From Aphelocoma coerulescens (taxonomy: Eukaryota > Chordata > Aves > Passeriformes > Corvidae), in NCBI RefSeq assembly GCF_041296385.1, contig NC_091022.1, positions 20,355,967 to 20,419,966 of the forward strand: a stretch of 64,000 bases of DNA. The letters are read 5' to 3'. Numbering within the stretch: the first letter of the stretch is position 1; each line of letters starts with the position of its first letter. The translations under genes were made by a program, and so were the position numbers. The notes below the pieces were generated by a model. That model saw only the letters and a list, made by a program, of their open reading frames with translations, had not been told where the DNA came from and ran no database searches. Below are positions 11,633-24,067 of this stretch, one piece after another.

Positions 11633-14600
11633 AATATAAAAATGGCTTTCTTTGTTCAAAGCAGAACAAACCAGATGGTTTCCCAGACTATAGTGCCTAA
11701 AAACTCTTTCACTGATTCCAGTGTGTACAGTATAATAAAAGTGTTCAGGGGCCTCTAACTTCGTACAAGGTATTTTATTGTCTTTGTTCACTGGTCTGGA
11801 TATTTGCCATGACAGTAATTGAACCATGAAAAACATATATTTCTTTAAAGCATATTATAGTGCAGTTTTTAAGGAATTGCTAGTAGAGTGTAATGGAAAG
11901 CATTTTCATTATTTAATGCTTTGGGACAATTAGTACAGTTGAATAAATAAAACTATTTTATATATAAAATGCATATGGTATTCAGCACTACCATTTCTCA
12001 GAGCAACATTAAACATAACCAACATTTTCTAAACCAGTAAAATTTTGTATCTAAGGAATGGATTTCTGTGCATTTGAATACTTTTACTAATGTTTGTACA
12101 CTGTATACTGCATAGTAGCAACAGAAAAAAAATATACTTTCTACTAATTATGTTCCTGAAGGTTATATACCACATCAGGATTAAGCTGATAAAGAATTAT
12201 CAGTATCAAAAAAACTGTAAAGGAAACCCTGTTCAAGAGAAAGTTCAAAGGCATTCTTGTAAACTTTTACCCAGAGGAACCACGCCACTGAAGTTGTTTA
12301 ACTAGGGAGTGCTGTGAGTAATCACCATATTGGCCCCAGATACACATTTTCTTCCCCAAAACAGTAATAAGGAAGAAAAGATAAACACCTCAGTGGAGCA
12401 GGGGGAAGCTTTTAGCAATCCCAGGTGTTCAGAGTTTATAAGTAAGAACACACAAAAAAAAGGGAAAATGTGAGTAACTATCACTTTACTCTTTTAAAAT
12501 TAAATTAGGCGATGTATCAGTGGAGTTTAGGGAATAGGAGCAATTTTGAGGAATGCACAAAACCACAAGATTTCTTCAATCTGTAATTTCTATGTTTCAG
12601 TAAAGTATGTGTTAGAAAATCTATCATTCTGCATTAAATGTCTGTCTGCATTTATCCTGTCACCACCTCATCCCCATCAGCACTGTTTCCCAAAATTCAG
12701 GTGCTTAGGCACAGGCAGGGACAAGACTGTGGCACGTACTAACGTGAGTCAGGAAGTGCCATCTTGACAATGTCATGTTTTTATTTCTCTAGAGAAAACA
12801 AATTAAAATTCAGCCTTAAAGCTTACATGACAAGACAGACCACCATGGATCTGTGTTTGAAGATCCAAACAGCAAAATTAACATATATTTCATGCAGGAC
12901 AGGATATTTCAGGCAGGCAGCAGCTTTACAGCATTTATGTCAGAGCCTAAGCAAACTTTTGGTAAACCAGCTGCCCCCTCCACTGCAGCCTTTCTCACTG
13001 TAATTATCTGAATGTCTTCCACCATTGCATTTAAATCCCCTGTGGAGACTGATCCTTCTGGACAGATCACCATGGCTTGCATGGGGTCTCTAAGCTGAAA
13101 GAATGAACCCAAACTGATCTATAAAGCAACTGGTTCAGAAGAACCACTGAGGCATGCTGATAGCTCCTAACCTCCTCCCAGTGCTCAAAGTCCTCTATGA
13201 GCTGGAGAGACAAAGGATTTTATAGGCTGCTATGGAAGGCTTTTTACAGGTGAGGTTTGGATAGTAACCACTATCAAACCACTGCTTCTAATTTACCATA
13301 ATCTGTCAGTCCTTTGGGCTTCTGCTGCTGGTGGAAGGGGCAAGAGAGAAACAGAGTTTTAGGTCTCTTTTAGCAGACAGTTAAAGCTTAGAGCCACATA
13401 ATATACACCTTGTAGTTACCTTATTAATGATTCAAAGAGAAAAAAGCTCTTACTAACACGTTTGAGGAATCTTTGTATTAATTTTGAAAACCTGTAGGAC
13501 CAGCTTCAGAGAGGCCTGGATTACTCCTTTTGAGAGAGTATATTGTGATAGGCCTTTGGGGTGTTTTATTACAGTGATACAGATAAATACTAGGGAAAGA
13601 GAGAATTTTGTCTATTCTTTCCCTATTACAGAGAGGAAAATTTAGTTCTACTTAGGTTCAAAAGTCTAAGGAACAGTCAAAAGCTTGTTGAAGAAATGGA
13701 TTAATCCTGTTGGCTTTCTATCAGGACCTACAGCTTTCAGGAAATAATTTGTCTGTGTAGGTATGTCTTTCAATTTTGTTTGTGCATTGTACAAAATTCA
13801 TGTTAATCAATTATACTTTTAAGTTTACTGGTAATTATGAATAATTTATCTATCCCATGGATAAGGAAGAGAACTGGAAGCTTGCTACATCTGAGCAGCT
13901 TTCTGATGAACAGCCATTTTTCTGTGTATGTGAAATCAAGAAAAAATTTCTAAAGTGCTGGCCATGATTAGTTCATCTTAATGTTACCTACAAATGCTGT
14001 CAGATTCTATGGGAAAGCCCTATAAAATATAATAGGAAAGATTTATTCCAGACAGGATCTAAACCACCCAAGGGATTTAAGTAAAGAAAAATGCACTGCA
14101 TTGCTATAGCTTATTGCAGTCAGCTTAACAAATATGAAAAAGGCACATTTTTCTTTGAAATTCTAAAAATTAGGAGTAAATTCTACAGAAGCCTAATAAT
14201 TTCCATAAGACCTTTTGATTTCATTTGTCACTTTCTGCAAGTTTTTTTTGCTGCAGAGATATTCTCAACCAGGGCATCTTAGGTATTAATATGTTCTGCA
14301 CTGTCCAATGTTTTCCCTTTGCTCAAACACTCCAGATTACTTGTTTTCCACTGTGAGTTAGAATATATCTGTTTCAACGAAGATGAAAATGAAATGTTAT
14401 ACATATTTAAGTTCAGCCAAATTATTAATTCCAGCTGAATCTTTCAGAAATGATTTCCCAGGTTGAACACCTTAGATCTTGGTAGCCAAAACCACCACCC
14501 TCCACACTGATGACCAATCTAAAGCAAATCAGTTTTTTTGGTTTACAGTCACTGATAGAGACATACCAATGGTCTGGCCTTCATAGTTAGATGAGGAGCC

Positions 14601-16874
14601 TTGGGATATCATAGGAAAAGTGGCCAAGAGTAATTAATGGGCAATGTCTGGCTCCATAAAATCTTTCCATGCTTGCAGATGTTCCACACGTTATCTCTCT
14701 GTCAGACATGAGCATCATAATCTTGAAATGATGTGCTTAATTTTAGGGTCTGACTAAACTGAGATGTAGCCATGTGGCCTCAGTGTTCCCAGGCAGTTCC
14801 TGGTGGAGAGGAGGATGCTCTCTGCCCTGGAGCCAAGGAACCCACTGGCCCCTCACAGGCCATTTGTGTCAGCACTTCATTGCCTTTCTGGTTACAAATT
14901 CTGCCACATGAGAGGCAGGACATCAAAGTACCTTGTGCTCACCCTGGCTGGCTGAGTGGCAGCTCCTCATTACCAGCAGCAGCTCCAACACTAACACACT
15001 CTGTGAGGGTGAGTTTTAAATTCTTTGGATATCTATCTCCAATTATACAACTATCTAATCTAAACATCTGCATTTTTATGTCCACGTATGATAAGTCTTT
15101 AAGAACTCCACAGGTGACAAATTCATACTTTTCAGAAAATAAACTCCTAGAAATAAAGCAATTGTTATTGCAGATTAAACAGGATTTTTATCTCACACCA
15201 CTTAGAAGAAGTTTTTGCTACTAATTTTCTTCTTAGTTATAAAAGGTCATTCTCTGAATGAAGGGTGAGACATAGTTGTTTAGACAGTGCAAATGACAGT
15301 TCTGGCAGAAGAGTTAATATTTGACATTGTGCAGGAGGCATTGATCAGTGTATTTTCAAATCTTTAATTCTGTAAAATTGGACAATTAATGTCATGAGAC
15401 TTTGTCTGCAGCATGTAACTTTTGGGTTTGTTTGCAACATGTTCAGATTGCATTTGAACTCTTGTGTAAGACGGATGAGTCCTCTTCATATACACTTGTA
15501 TATTTTACATAATTAGCCAAAAACCTTTCTAATGCTATTTGAGATACTATCTTTTTAAAAAGAATAATTAAGTAAACCTGATTGACATGAGGCTGTATCC
15601 GTAGGAGCTGATTTCCACCTGAAGCACTAGAATAAAATAACCAGAGAAGGGAAGCCTGAAGCAATATCTACATAGGCTTTCCTTACAAATGCTTTCATAC
15701 TGCCTTGAGGGGCAAGGCTTGAACTTGAACCAGTCTGTCTTGTACTTCACTTTCTTTCTTAGACAGCAGCTTTCTGACCCAAGTCAGGACAAGGAAGTAA
15801 AGATGAGCAAAACAACTGCTCTGGGAATTCATACTCATGTGGCATGTACTCGCCCTGCTCTTCCTGCAGAAGAGCTGGACCCCAGCCACATACCAACACC
15901 TGGCTGGACAGGACACTAGAGGCCAGAAATCAACTGTATTTACAAAGAAAAGTAGATGTTTCATAAACTTCACTTGACACAGCTACATTGGTAGCACCTG
16001 CATTCATAAGGTCAATGCCTGGATGTGTAGTAAATGCTGTCAAACACCCATTCCTATAGACATTTTCTATCTGTTTGCAGTTTTCTTTTCTTATTTTCTC
16101 TATATATCATTTGAGACTAAAAATTAAGTCCCTTATGTTCATTAACATTATGATCGATACATCTTATATCAGCAGTCCTTTTAGTCGAAAAATTCTGACT
16201 TTTCTAAGCAAGCTCCTGTGTCTCTGGAACAAGATGGAAAAAAACTGGTCCAATAATTGTTAAAGAGAAAAATAAATTTAGCTTTTCTATTTTTTTTTAC
16301 AAACCCCCCTAATTGTAGTACACTGTGTCAGAATGAAAGCTACTTCAGCAAAATTGCATATCTTTACTTAAAACCAGGTTTTTTGGCTATAAGCATTTAC
16401 CTAGAAGGTCTGAAACCCTGTGGAATTATATCAAGAAGGTTACTAGTCATCCTACTGTCAATTTTAGCTGACATATTAATCCATCTCTCCCTTGGTTGCA
16501 CTATGGTACAGCAACTGCACTGTATTAATCAGGTGGATAGAACAGAACTTTTTTTTTCAAGAAAAGAGTGTGGGAAAATGCACTAGTCCAAATTTAGCTG
16601 CAAAGAGTCCAATTCAATCTGAATGGACATCAAATTGTGCATTTTGGAAAAAAATTATTTAGAATATCCATGCTATACTTTGTTTTGCAATAAACAGAAA
16701 ATTAAAATAGATTATTGACAATTCTTTTTCTGATTAATATTTTCAAGATATAACCTACTTCTTATGGTGGTTTATTAGGAAGATGACAGCTTAGCAGCTT
16801 TTTGAAGTGAATTTACATATTTACAGATATCCTTCGATTATGTATAATTTAAGTACCATACCCTGAGACACGGA
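11633..16874. other. Unique non-coding sequence with one GC-richer patch
   Basis: AT-rich DNA without recognised genes. A GC-richer patch at about 14765-15010 begins the longest open frame in the window (14772-15224, +, 150 codons). Its second half runs into ordinary AT-rich sequence, and no domain, signal peptide or splice structure supports it. A CCCCCTCC string near 12972 is only a weak partial CTCF-like match. Confidence 0.6.
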
Positions 16875-16935
16875 GAAGGAAGGAAGGAAGGAAGGAAGGA
16901 AGGAAGGAAGGAAGGAAGGAAGGAAGGAAGGAAGG
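16875..16935 (+). repeat. (GAAG)n tetranucleotide microsatellite
   Basis: About 15 uninterrupted GAAG units make a 61-base pure purine strand, followed by diverging GCAGGC. Such a homopurine run with mirror symmetry can form triplex (H-DNA) in vitro. It is probably length-polymorphic. Confidence 0.97.
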
Positions 16936-19900
16936 CAGGCAAAATGCAAGGAAAAAGCCATGTTTACATAGAAGGCAATTTCCATCTACAGCCAAAGTCT
17001 TACTATTCAGTTTATCTCAAATAAGTTCAATGTGTATTGCAAAGTCTTTGAAATAAACAAAAGAAACCCCACAATTTTTCATGCTTGCAAATGACTAACA
17101 TTATGTTTACCAAATATGATTTACTTCTGCTGGTATAAACAGATATTATAATATTCTATTTCCCTTGAGACCTGTGAGGCCCTTTTTGTAACAAATAATT
17201 TGTTTACATCTGCATTTTCAGTTTCCAAATTTTGTATGTTCTTAATAATATCATGGTAGGATTTTAGGACACATTTAAATGAAAGTTCTAATAAAGACAT
17301 TTAAAGTCCATATATTCAGTGAAGTATAGTTTAAAATTCTCAGCCTACCAGAGTAAATCTTACCCTATTCCCTTGTTCATCCAGTCTGTAGCTCCAAAAT
17401 AAATACCACAGTAATGGATTTTTAGCACCCAAAGGACTTTTGGCTTTGGGCAACCTGGGGCTAATAACTTACAGTGCCAATAGCAATCTTAATATGCAGT
17501 AAAGAGCAAGGCAGTAAAAAAAGTAAAATATAGTATTGAGAATGTTGTTTGCTCTACAGAGGCCTCTCTACCTGTAAAAGATTTCAGATGCTCTTCCAAG
17601 GCAGACTCCCCAGCACTGCAGGGACAGTGGAGGTGAGGGCTGCTCCTCTAAATGATCAGTTGTTTTTCTGTCTGATATCCAGTTGTAGATGATTTCTGTG
17701 CTGTTTAGAGCTGACATTAAGACTCCCTTCAACAAACCTGGGTAATGTGAGCCATATTTCTTCATTCCAATCACATCTTTGGGGGTTTACTAAAGTAATT
17801 TAGAGTAGTGCTTCTTATTAATGTATCATAGCCTGTCAAAGAACTGGCCTAGAGGGAAGCTCTGCTGCTTTCTAAGAATTTTTCTCCTTAGCTATAATAG
17901 AGGAAGGGAGAGTGACACTCAGGGCCAGATGTCAAGAATGAGAGCCTGCATTATTCTTGACTTTCTTGCAAGTGTCAAGATATGTTAAGAGACCTGAGCA
18001 GAAATGCTAAATATGCATGCCCAGATAGTGCCAAACATGCTGGGGAAAAAAAAAAGCAAGCATGTGAGGTACCCCACTGCTCTGGAGGTCAGTGGAATTT
18101 TCCAGACTGAAGGGCAGAGCTGGCAGGCTTCGAGCTGCAGAGCCTGACCAGTGTGCAGTGGTCCACATGGGCAACCCCTGGCTGTTCCCTGGGCTCCTAC
18201 AGTCCCCACTGTCCTCAACCTTTACTGTACATGTTGTCACAACAGTTCTAGAGAGTAAGGATGTGCAATTAAATTTGTTCTGCAAACAGAAAATAAGTCA
18301 CAGGCAAATGACTGAACTCTAGTTTTCAGGTGCTTAGGATTTTGCCAAGTGTCCTGGAGGAAAGCTGCACCTGAGATTGAAATTCAACTCTCTCTTTCAT
18401 GCCAACAATCATTGCTCACACTAGTAAGTCTTGTCCCTCGTTCAGCATTCAGAAATAGAGAGACTTCAGAAAATGTGCATTCAAATACGTCTTCATATTT
18501 AATCACGATTGTGATTCTTACTCATTTTTGATAAATATTCATGGCAATACACTTTTGTTCACATAAGTTACTAACCTCCCAAAAATACCCGCATTTAGAG
18601 TGAGAGAGGTTATTGGTACACGATGGCGAGTTTAAATTTCTGATTAGCATTTACTTGCTATTCTTTTTCTTTCAAAATATTTTTCTCAGCACTTTAAGGG
18701 AAAAGATGTTTAGCAAATTCTAACTGCATCTTTATTCTGTTAAATGCATGTTCCATTTCTGTAACAAACATTCTTAAAACCCCTTGAAGTTTGATTTAAA
18801 AACCAAATTGAATTGCTGAATTATTTCTTCTATGCATACTGCAGGAACATAAATGTTTTTTTAAAAACAGTTTTCAATGCCACGTTCATTCTTCTAAATG
18901 GAGTGTCAGGGCATGTTAGGTATACCTAAAGTATTATAATTGTGATTCTGCTAGGATGCAAAATGTCAAGACATGCTAGATGTTCTAAACAACACTGCAA
19001 GTATACCTGTTATAATTTTTCTTCAGCAAGTGGTTAAACAAAATTAAGCAAATTATATTTCAGCAAGGAATATGAGGGTCAAAAGGTTAAGGACTTTTGT
19101 GAACTAAACTCTTCCTGAGGAGAAAAATACATTTTACTGCTACAAATAATTTCACCAGTTTTTCAGTGAGGACCTTGGCAAGAACAGGGCTCCAAAGGAG
19201 CATCTTGCTAGAAAGAACAGACCAAGCCAAAGCAGTAAAACAACAATTTAACTTTGCTGTAGTCTATTTCCCTCTTTTATTAGCTCCTAATTCTGGTGTC
19301 TGTTGAGACTTTCCTTACAAGTTTTTCCTTTGTGTTTCTCAGGATACGAAGTTTGTTAGCGCTGTTCAACAGAAAAGTTGATTTATAATGGAAATCAGTA
19401 AAAACTAAATCACTGCTAAATAAAAGATTTTAATGACTACTTATAAGATCCATCCAAGCCCCTGATTCACAGTTTACAAAACCTTAATTTGAATATTAGC
19501 GCACAAAGAACATTTTAGTGGAGTGTGATTTTCAGTATCTTAACATGACCGTTAAAATACCTACCCTCATTGAAAAAAAAAAGTTTAAAAGATAAATTTA
19601 AATTTTAAAAAAAAAGTTCCATTATATTATTTAAATGAAAACAGCTACTGTTAATTTCCTTTCCTGCATTTTCAGTGTGAACACAGTCAAATCTAAGCTT
19701 ACTTTATTATTCCATTAATTATTGAAATATATATATTAGCACAGTAGCCTTTCTTCAAAAGGCAATTCAAGGATGATGTATTTTGTAAATTGACAATGAA
19801 AGGGAGTAAGTTTGTCTACCATAAGGAAATGTAGCACAAACAAAGCACTTAATTGTATTAAGCAGTACTTAAGCAAAAAATATTCCTTCCATCAGTAATG

Positions 19901-22900
19901 CTTTGGGGAGTATGATTGAGGTTTCCCCTCAGTGAATGCATACTGTCCTAGGAGTTGGTAACATTCATCCTTTACAGCTTTCTAGAATGCAATAGCAGCA
20001 ATATTCTCAAGAATTAAAAATGGACAGAACGATATAGTTAAAGCAAATAAACCCACTGAGTCCAGTATGTTTTGTGGGCTGCAATATCTTTAGAAATAAC
20101 CCAATATTAAATGTCTCTCAGGTATCCAAAAAGGTCATGAAAACAGTCATGTAAATTAACAACCAGAGCTTTCAAAACTATGCTTTGTAGAAGCACTTTC
20201 CTATTTTTATTAGAGCTATCTGAAAGTTTTATTTCACACTTCTGTGCTTAATGAGAAAAATTTTAAAATCGTGTAGAACCACCTGTGCCAGTACAGTGCT
20301 GAAACCCTGGCATCTCCAAAATATGTGTTCCCTTCATGCAAAAGCAATGTTTTTCAAACGGTGAGCAGACAGAGAACTGGGAGTTTGTTTGAATCCAGGA
20401 AAGTTCCAACTGACTGATTGAATGACTTCCTTGATATCAACAAAATTCTCCACAACTGCACGTGGAACCCTGTTAGAAATCACTAACCAAGAGAGTTTCT
20501 CTGGTTCCTTATTTGTGAACCCCACTGTTTTTTTAGGCCAGAGAGGTTCAGATAAGTTTTTATAAGTGTGAGATAAATATAAAGTAATAAGGTGTGAAGC
20601 AAGAAACCGATGCAGGGACTCTGAATTTAATAGAACAATCATCCAGCACAGTGATTAGGAAGGGGAAAATCATTGAAACCATCAGTCCAGAGCATAACAG
20701 CAGCACAAAAGACAAACAGGGCAGAGGATTGTTAGGTGACACACAGAATATAAAGCAGCAGAGGTTTTTACAGCATACGTTTACTTTGTCATAATTGGAA
20801 GCACTATTAAACTGCACTCGTGGCAGATAACTGTGAACAGTCTAAAACATTTTGCCAGAGAAAGTGGAAAAGAATAACATTACTTTGGGTAAGACACACC
20901 TTTTCCTTGTTTCACAGTACCTAATACAATAAAAGCCTGGAATGCTATGCTCTACTCTCTCACAAATCATTAAGATGATTAAAGTCAAAGAGCTTACTGA
21001 AAAATGATTAAAAATTTAAAAACAGAATTACAGAAAATGTTTGAAATTGTTTTTGGGCTTGTTTTTCAAAAATATTTTGTACAAGTGTGTGTTCAAAGAC
21101 TGGAGCATCCCATAAACTACCTAGCAAAATCCCTGTTGTGGGAAAGTCAGTGAGCATTTTGCTAATGAGTCAGATCAAGACCTTGACACAGTGGGGCCAG
21201 CACTACACTGGGAGAATCCTCTGAACAACCAACATTGATTAAATTACATTAGAATGGATGTTATTCCACCTATTTCTGGGACCTTCACTGGGGTTGTTTC
21301 CAATTCATATCAGTAAGGTCAATTTTTCCTATCCAAAAGCAAGAATGAAGCAGAGATTCAGAAGTAATGCTGGAGTATGAGAAGGTGATTGATTTGGTAT
21401 CAATTTGACCAAGAAAAGGAGATAATTAGGCTTCATGGGTCAGAGAGTATGAAACAGCAATTTTTATCTTCACTACTGCTAAAGTAGAGTTGCCAGAAAA
21501 TCCAAGTTACTGCAGCATTTTCTTTTCCATTTGCAGGGTGCTCCTCGCAGAAGGCCAGACACAACTGAGATGGACCTGCCGAGTCTGGCTTGTGCAGCTT
21601 TCCAGCAGAGCCTCTAAAATGTCACTTTGCCTCACCTACTTTTAACTTTTCCTCTGAGACTTCTCACACTATCTCGTCACAGTTCATCACTGAACTACTC
21701 TGGGTACTTATCCTTGCATATCTGTATAATAGCAATGCTCCATCAGCTGTCTTTTTAAGCTTCATGCTAGTATAACCTCTTTTGCAAACCAAGTCAATTA
21801 TTTTTTCTCACAACTGAGAAGCAAAATAGGCTTTTGGAAACAATAAAGTGAATAATGATGGATTAATGAACCAATGATATATGTGATAATTTAAAGTACT
21901 TATTTACAATTTCTCATGACCTTACATTAATTGAATGAGCCTCATTCAGAGTGTCATATACTATGACCATTTTTGATAATGCTACTTTATTAGGTTGAAA
22001 TAAAATCAAAATGTAATGTTGCTTTGGCCAACAAAAGGAACAAAAACACTGCAGGTGCTACAGCCCCAAAATTTTGATCCGTCACATATTTTTTTCTGTA
22101 GACTCTCTTTGAACAGGCCTTCCTAGAAAGAAATCTACTATTTAACCTCTGAAATAGAGCAATTTCTCTCATTTACTGTTAACTCCACAAACAAAACAAA
22201 AGTACAAATAATGTATTTTATAAAAAAATGAACTCTCATAAATATTCAGTAGAATATTAAATTTAAATAGTCTTCATGTTTAATCCTTAAATAGAAGGCT
22301 GAACTAATACTAATGTAGTAATGAACCAATCATTAATTCACACACTTAAAAGAAAATTCCATGCAGTCAACCTCTGAAACTCATGTGTCAGATGCCCACA
22401 GTTCCAATTAATAAAATTGATAAAAATAGCCCAAAATTTTCTAAGCTTTATCACAGGTAATGTAAGAGTGTTTGACACCTAAAAATGTTACCTCAATAAA
22501 CTACCCAAAGAAGAAACTAGGTGAGTTAAATTATCTGCTTTTTAAGGAATAAAAAAAAAAATCAATCATAAAGGTAAATTCTAGTGGAAGACATTTCTTT
22601 GAGTATCTGCCTCATTTATTTGTGGGTTGGGTTTTTTTTGAAAGTTTGCATGTATCTACAAAAAGTATTATTACTTTAAAAAAAAGAATTTTCCTTTTTT
22701 TTTTTTAATCAAATATTTTTGTACTTATGGTCTATGAAATCTCCATAAAAGTATAGAATCAGTAAATAAATTTGTTTGAAGTTTGTCTTTTTGGAAAATT
22801 TAGAAGAAAGCTCTAAGGTTATCAAATACAGTAAGTTTTGTAATTCGTATTCTAAGAAATAACACTAGGGATCCAGAGAAGACTCTTTTGAGAAATGGGT

Positions 22901-24048
22901 TATGCTAGATGTATTTTACTCAGATCTTATATCAGAAGGAAAAAAAATATTTCTAAACCACTTGTTTAACCTTTCATAAAATCCAGAAACAACTCACTGG
23001 ACCCTTAAGAGGTAAAAAAAAAAAGATAATCCGTTGCAGGAAAACATTTACTGAGCATGTACCACTGCTCAGGGTTTTCTTCTGTGTAAATTTAAATAGG
23101 TACAGCCCAGAATTTCATTCAAGCTTTTTTTTTTTTTTTAAAAAAGGAGATGTACATTGAAGGGTGAATAATGTTTCTGACCTAGAAAGGGAGAGTCATC
23201 TGCAGTTCACTATGAATAAAGAACACTCTGTGAAAAGTATTATTCAAATGCAAAACAGAGCAAACCATCTGAATATAACCTAAGCAAAATTATCCTCAAT
23301 TGGAATTGGGTTCTTTTGTTGATGAGGTGTTTTTGTGGGTTTATTTTTTGGTTGGTTTTTGTAGCCCACTATCTGGTTGACGTTCTGTGTAGTTACTGTG
23401 AGGGACAGAAAGTGATGTAGCTCAAGCAGAAGGCAAAACATCTTCTCCAAACAACAGATTTGCTTTTTATTACAACTCCAGGATTCCTATGACCTTCAAG
23501 ATCATAGTGCAGTTGAAATAAGAAAATTGTCAGTAGCTATGTAATCCATACCAGGGAAAGCAGAACTACAGACATTTAGTGGCTGTCAGTTGCTGTATAT
23601 TATCAAAGGCAGGTGTTTCATTTTCTCTGCTCTGCTGCAAGATTTGATTGCTCTATCAGGTATTTATTTTTCTTTTTTTTCCTGCTTTGTTCCTTTGAGG
23701 GGATCTAGCAAAAAAGGTGGGACTCAGAAAGGGAGGAGAACAGATGCTTTCAGCCTCTGCTGCTCTGAGCAAGCAACTTCTGAGCATTCAGTGGACTGGT
23801 TGTTCAAGCAGAATGAATAGAGCTAGGTGAAATATTCCATATCCTGTGTGGAAGCTGGAAAAAAAATTTGACTCCTTCTCCCTATACATCTTGCAAGTTG
23901 GTTGATTCACACCTCAATATTTTTCTTCTAAAAGTCCTAAAAATTCCTATCTACAGATTTGAGCATAGCAAGAAATGAGATCCTGCCAGTCAGTGTAGGT
24001 GGTTCAGTACAAATAGCTTAGCAGACTGACCAATTAAATTGCACCCAT
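16936..24048. other. Unique AT-rich non-coding sequence
   Basis: No gene, RNA gene or interspersed repeat was recognised. A GC-richer stretch lies at about 18060-18220. There is a T15A6 run at 23125-23145. Open frames on both strands (for example 20334-20642, - strand, 102 codons) have no recognisable features. Confidence 0.6.
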
Positions 24049-24067
24049 AATTAAATGACATTTAATT
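24049..24067. promoter_or_regulatory. Perfect 9-bp inverted repeat of homeodomain type
   Basis: AATTAAATG and CATTTAATT are separated by a single A and are exact reverse complements. ATTAAAT/ATTTAAT arms fit cooperative homeodomain or POU dimer sites. The flanks contain further AATTAAA-type words (24032-24039). Roughly one such element could occur by chance in a window of this size, so the regulatory role is inference only. Confidence 0.3.

Noticed and set aside
12970..12990. Possible CTCF site near the GCTGCCCCCTCC string
   Set aside because: Only the C-rich half resembles the consensus; the GGTGG half is absent.
14772..15224. Longest open frame in the window (150 codons, + strand)
   Set aside because: It starts in a GC-rich patch and runs into ordinary AT-rich DNA. 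There is no domain, no signal peptide, no convincing splice site context and no family resemblance.
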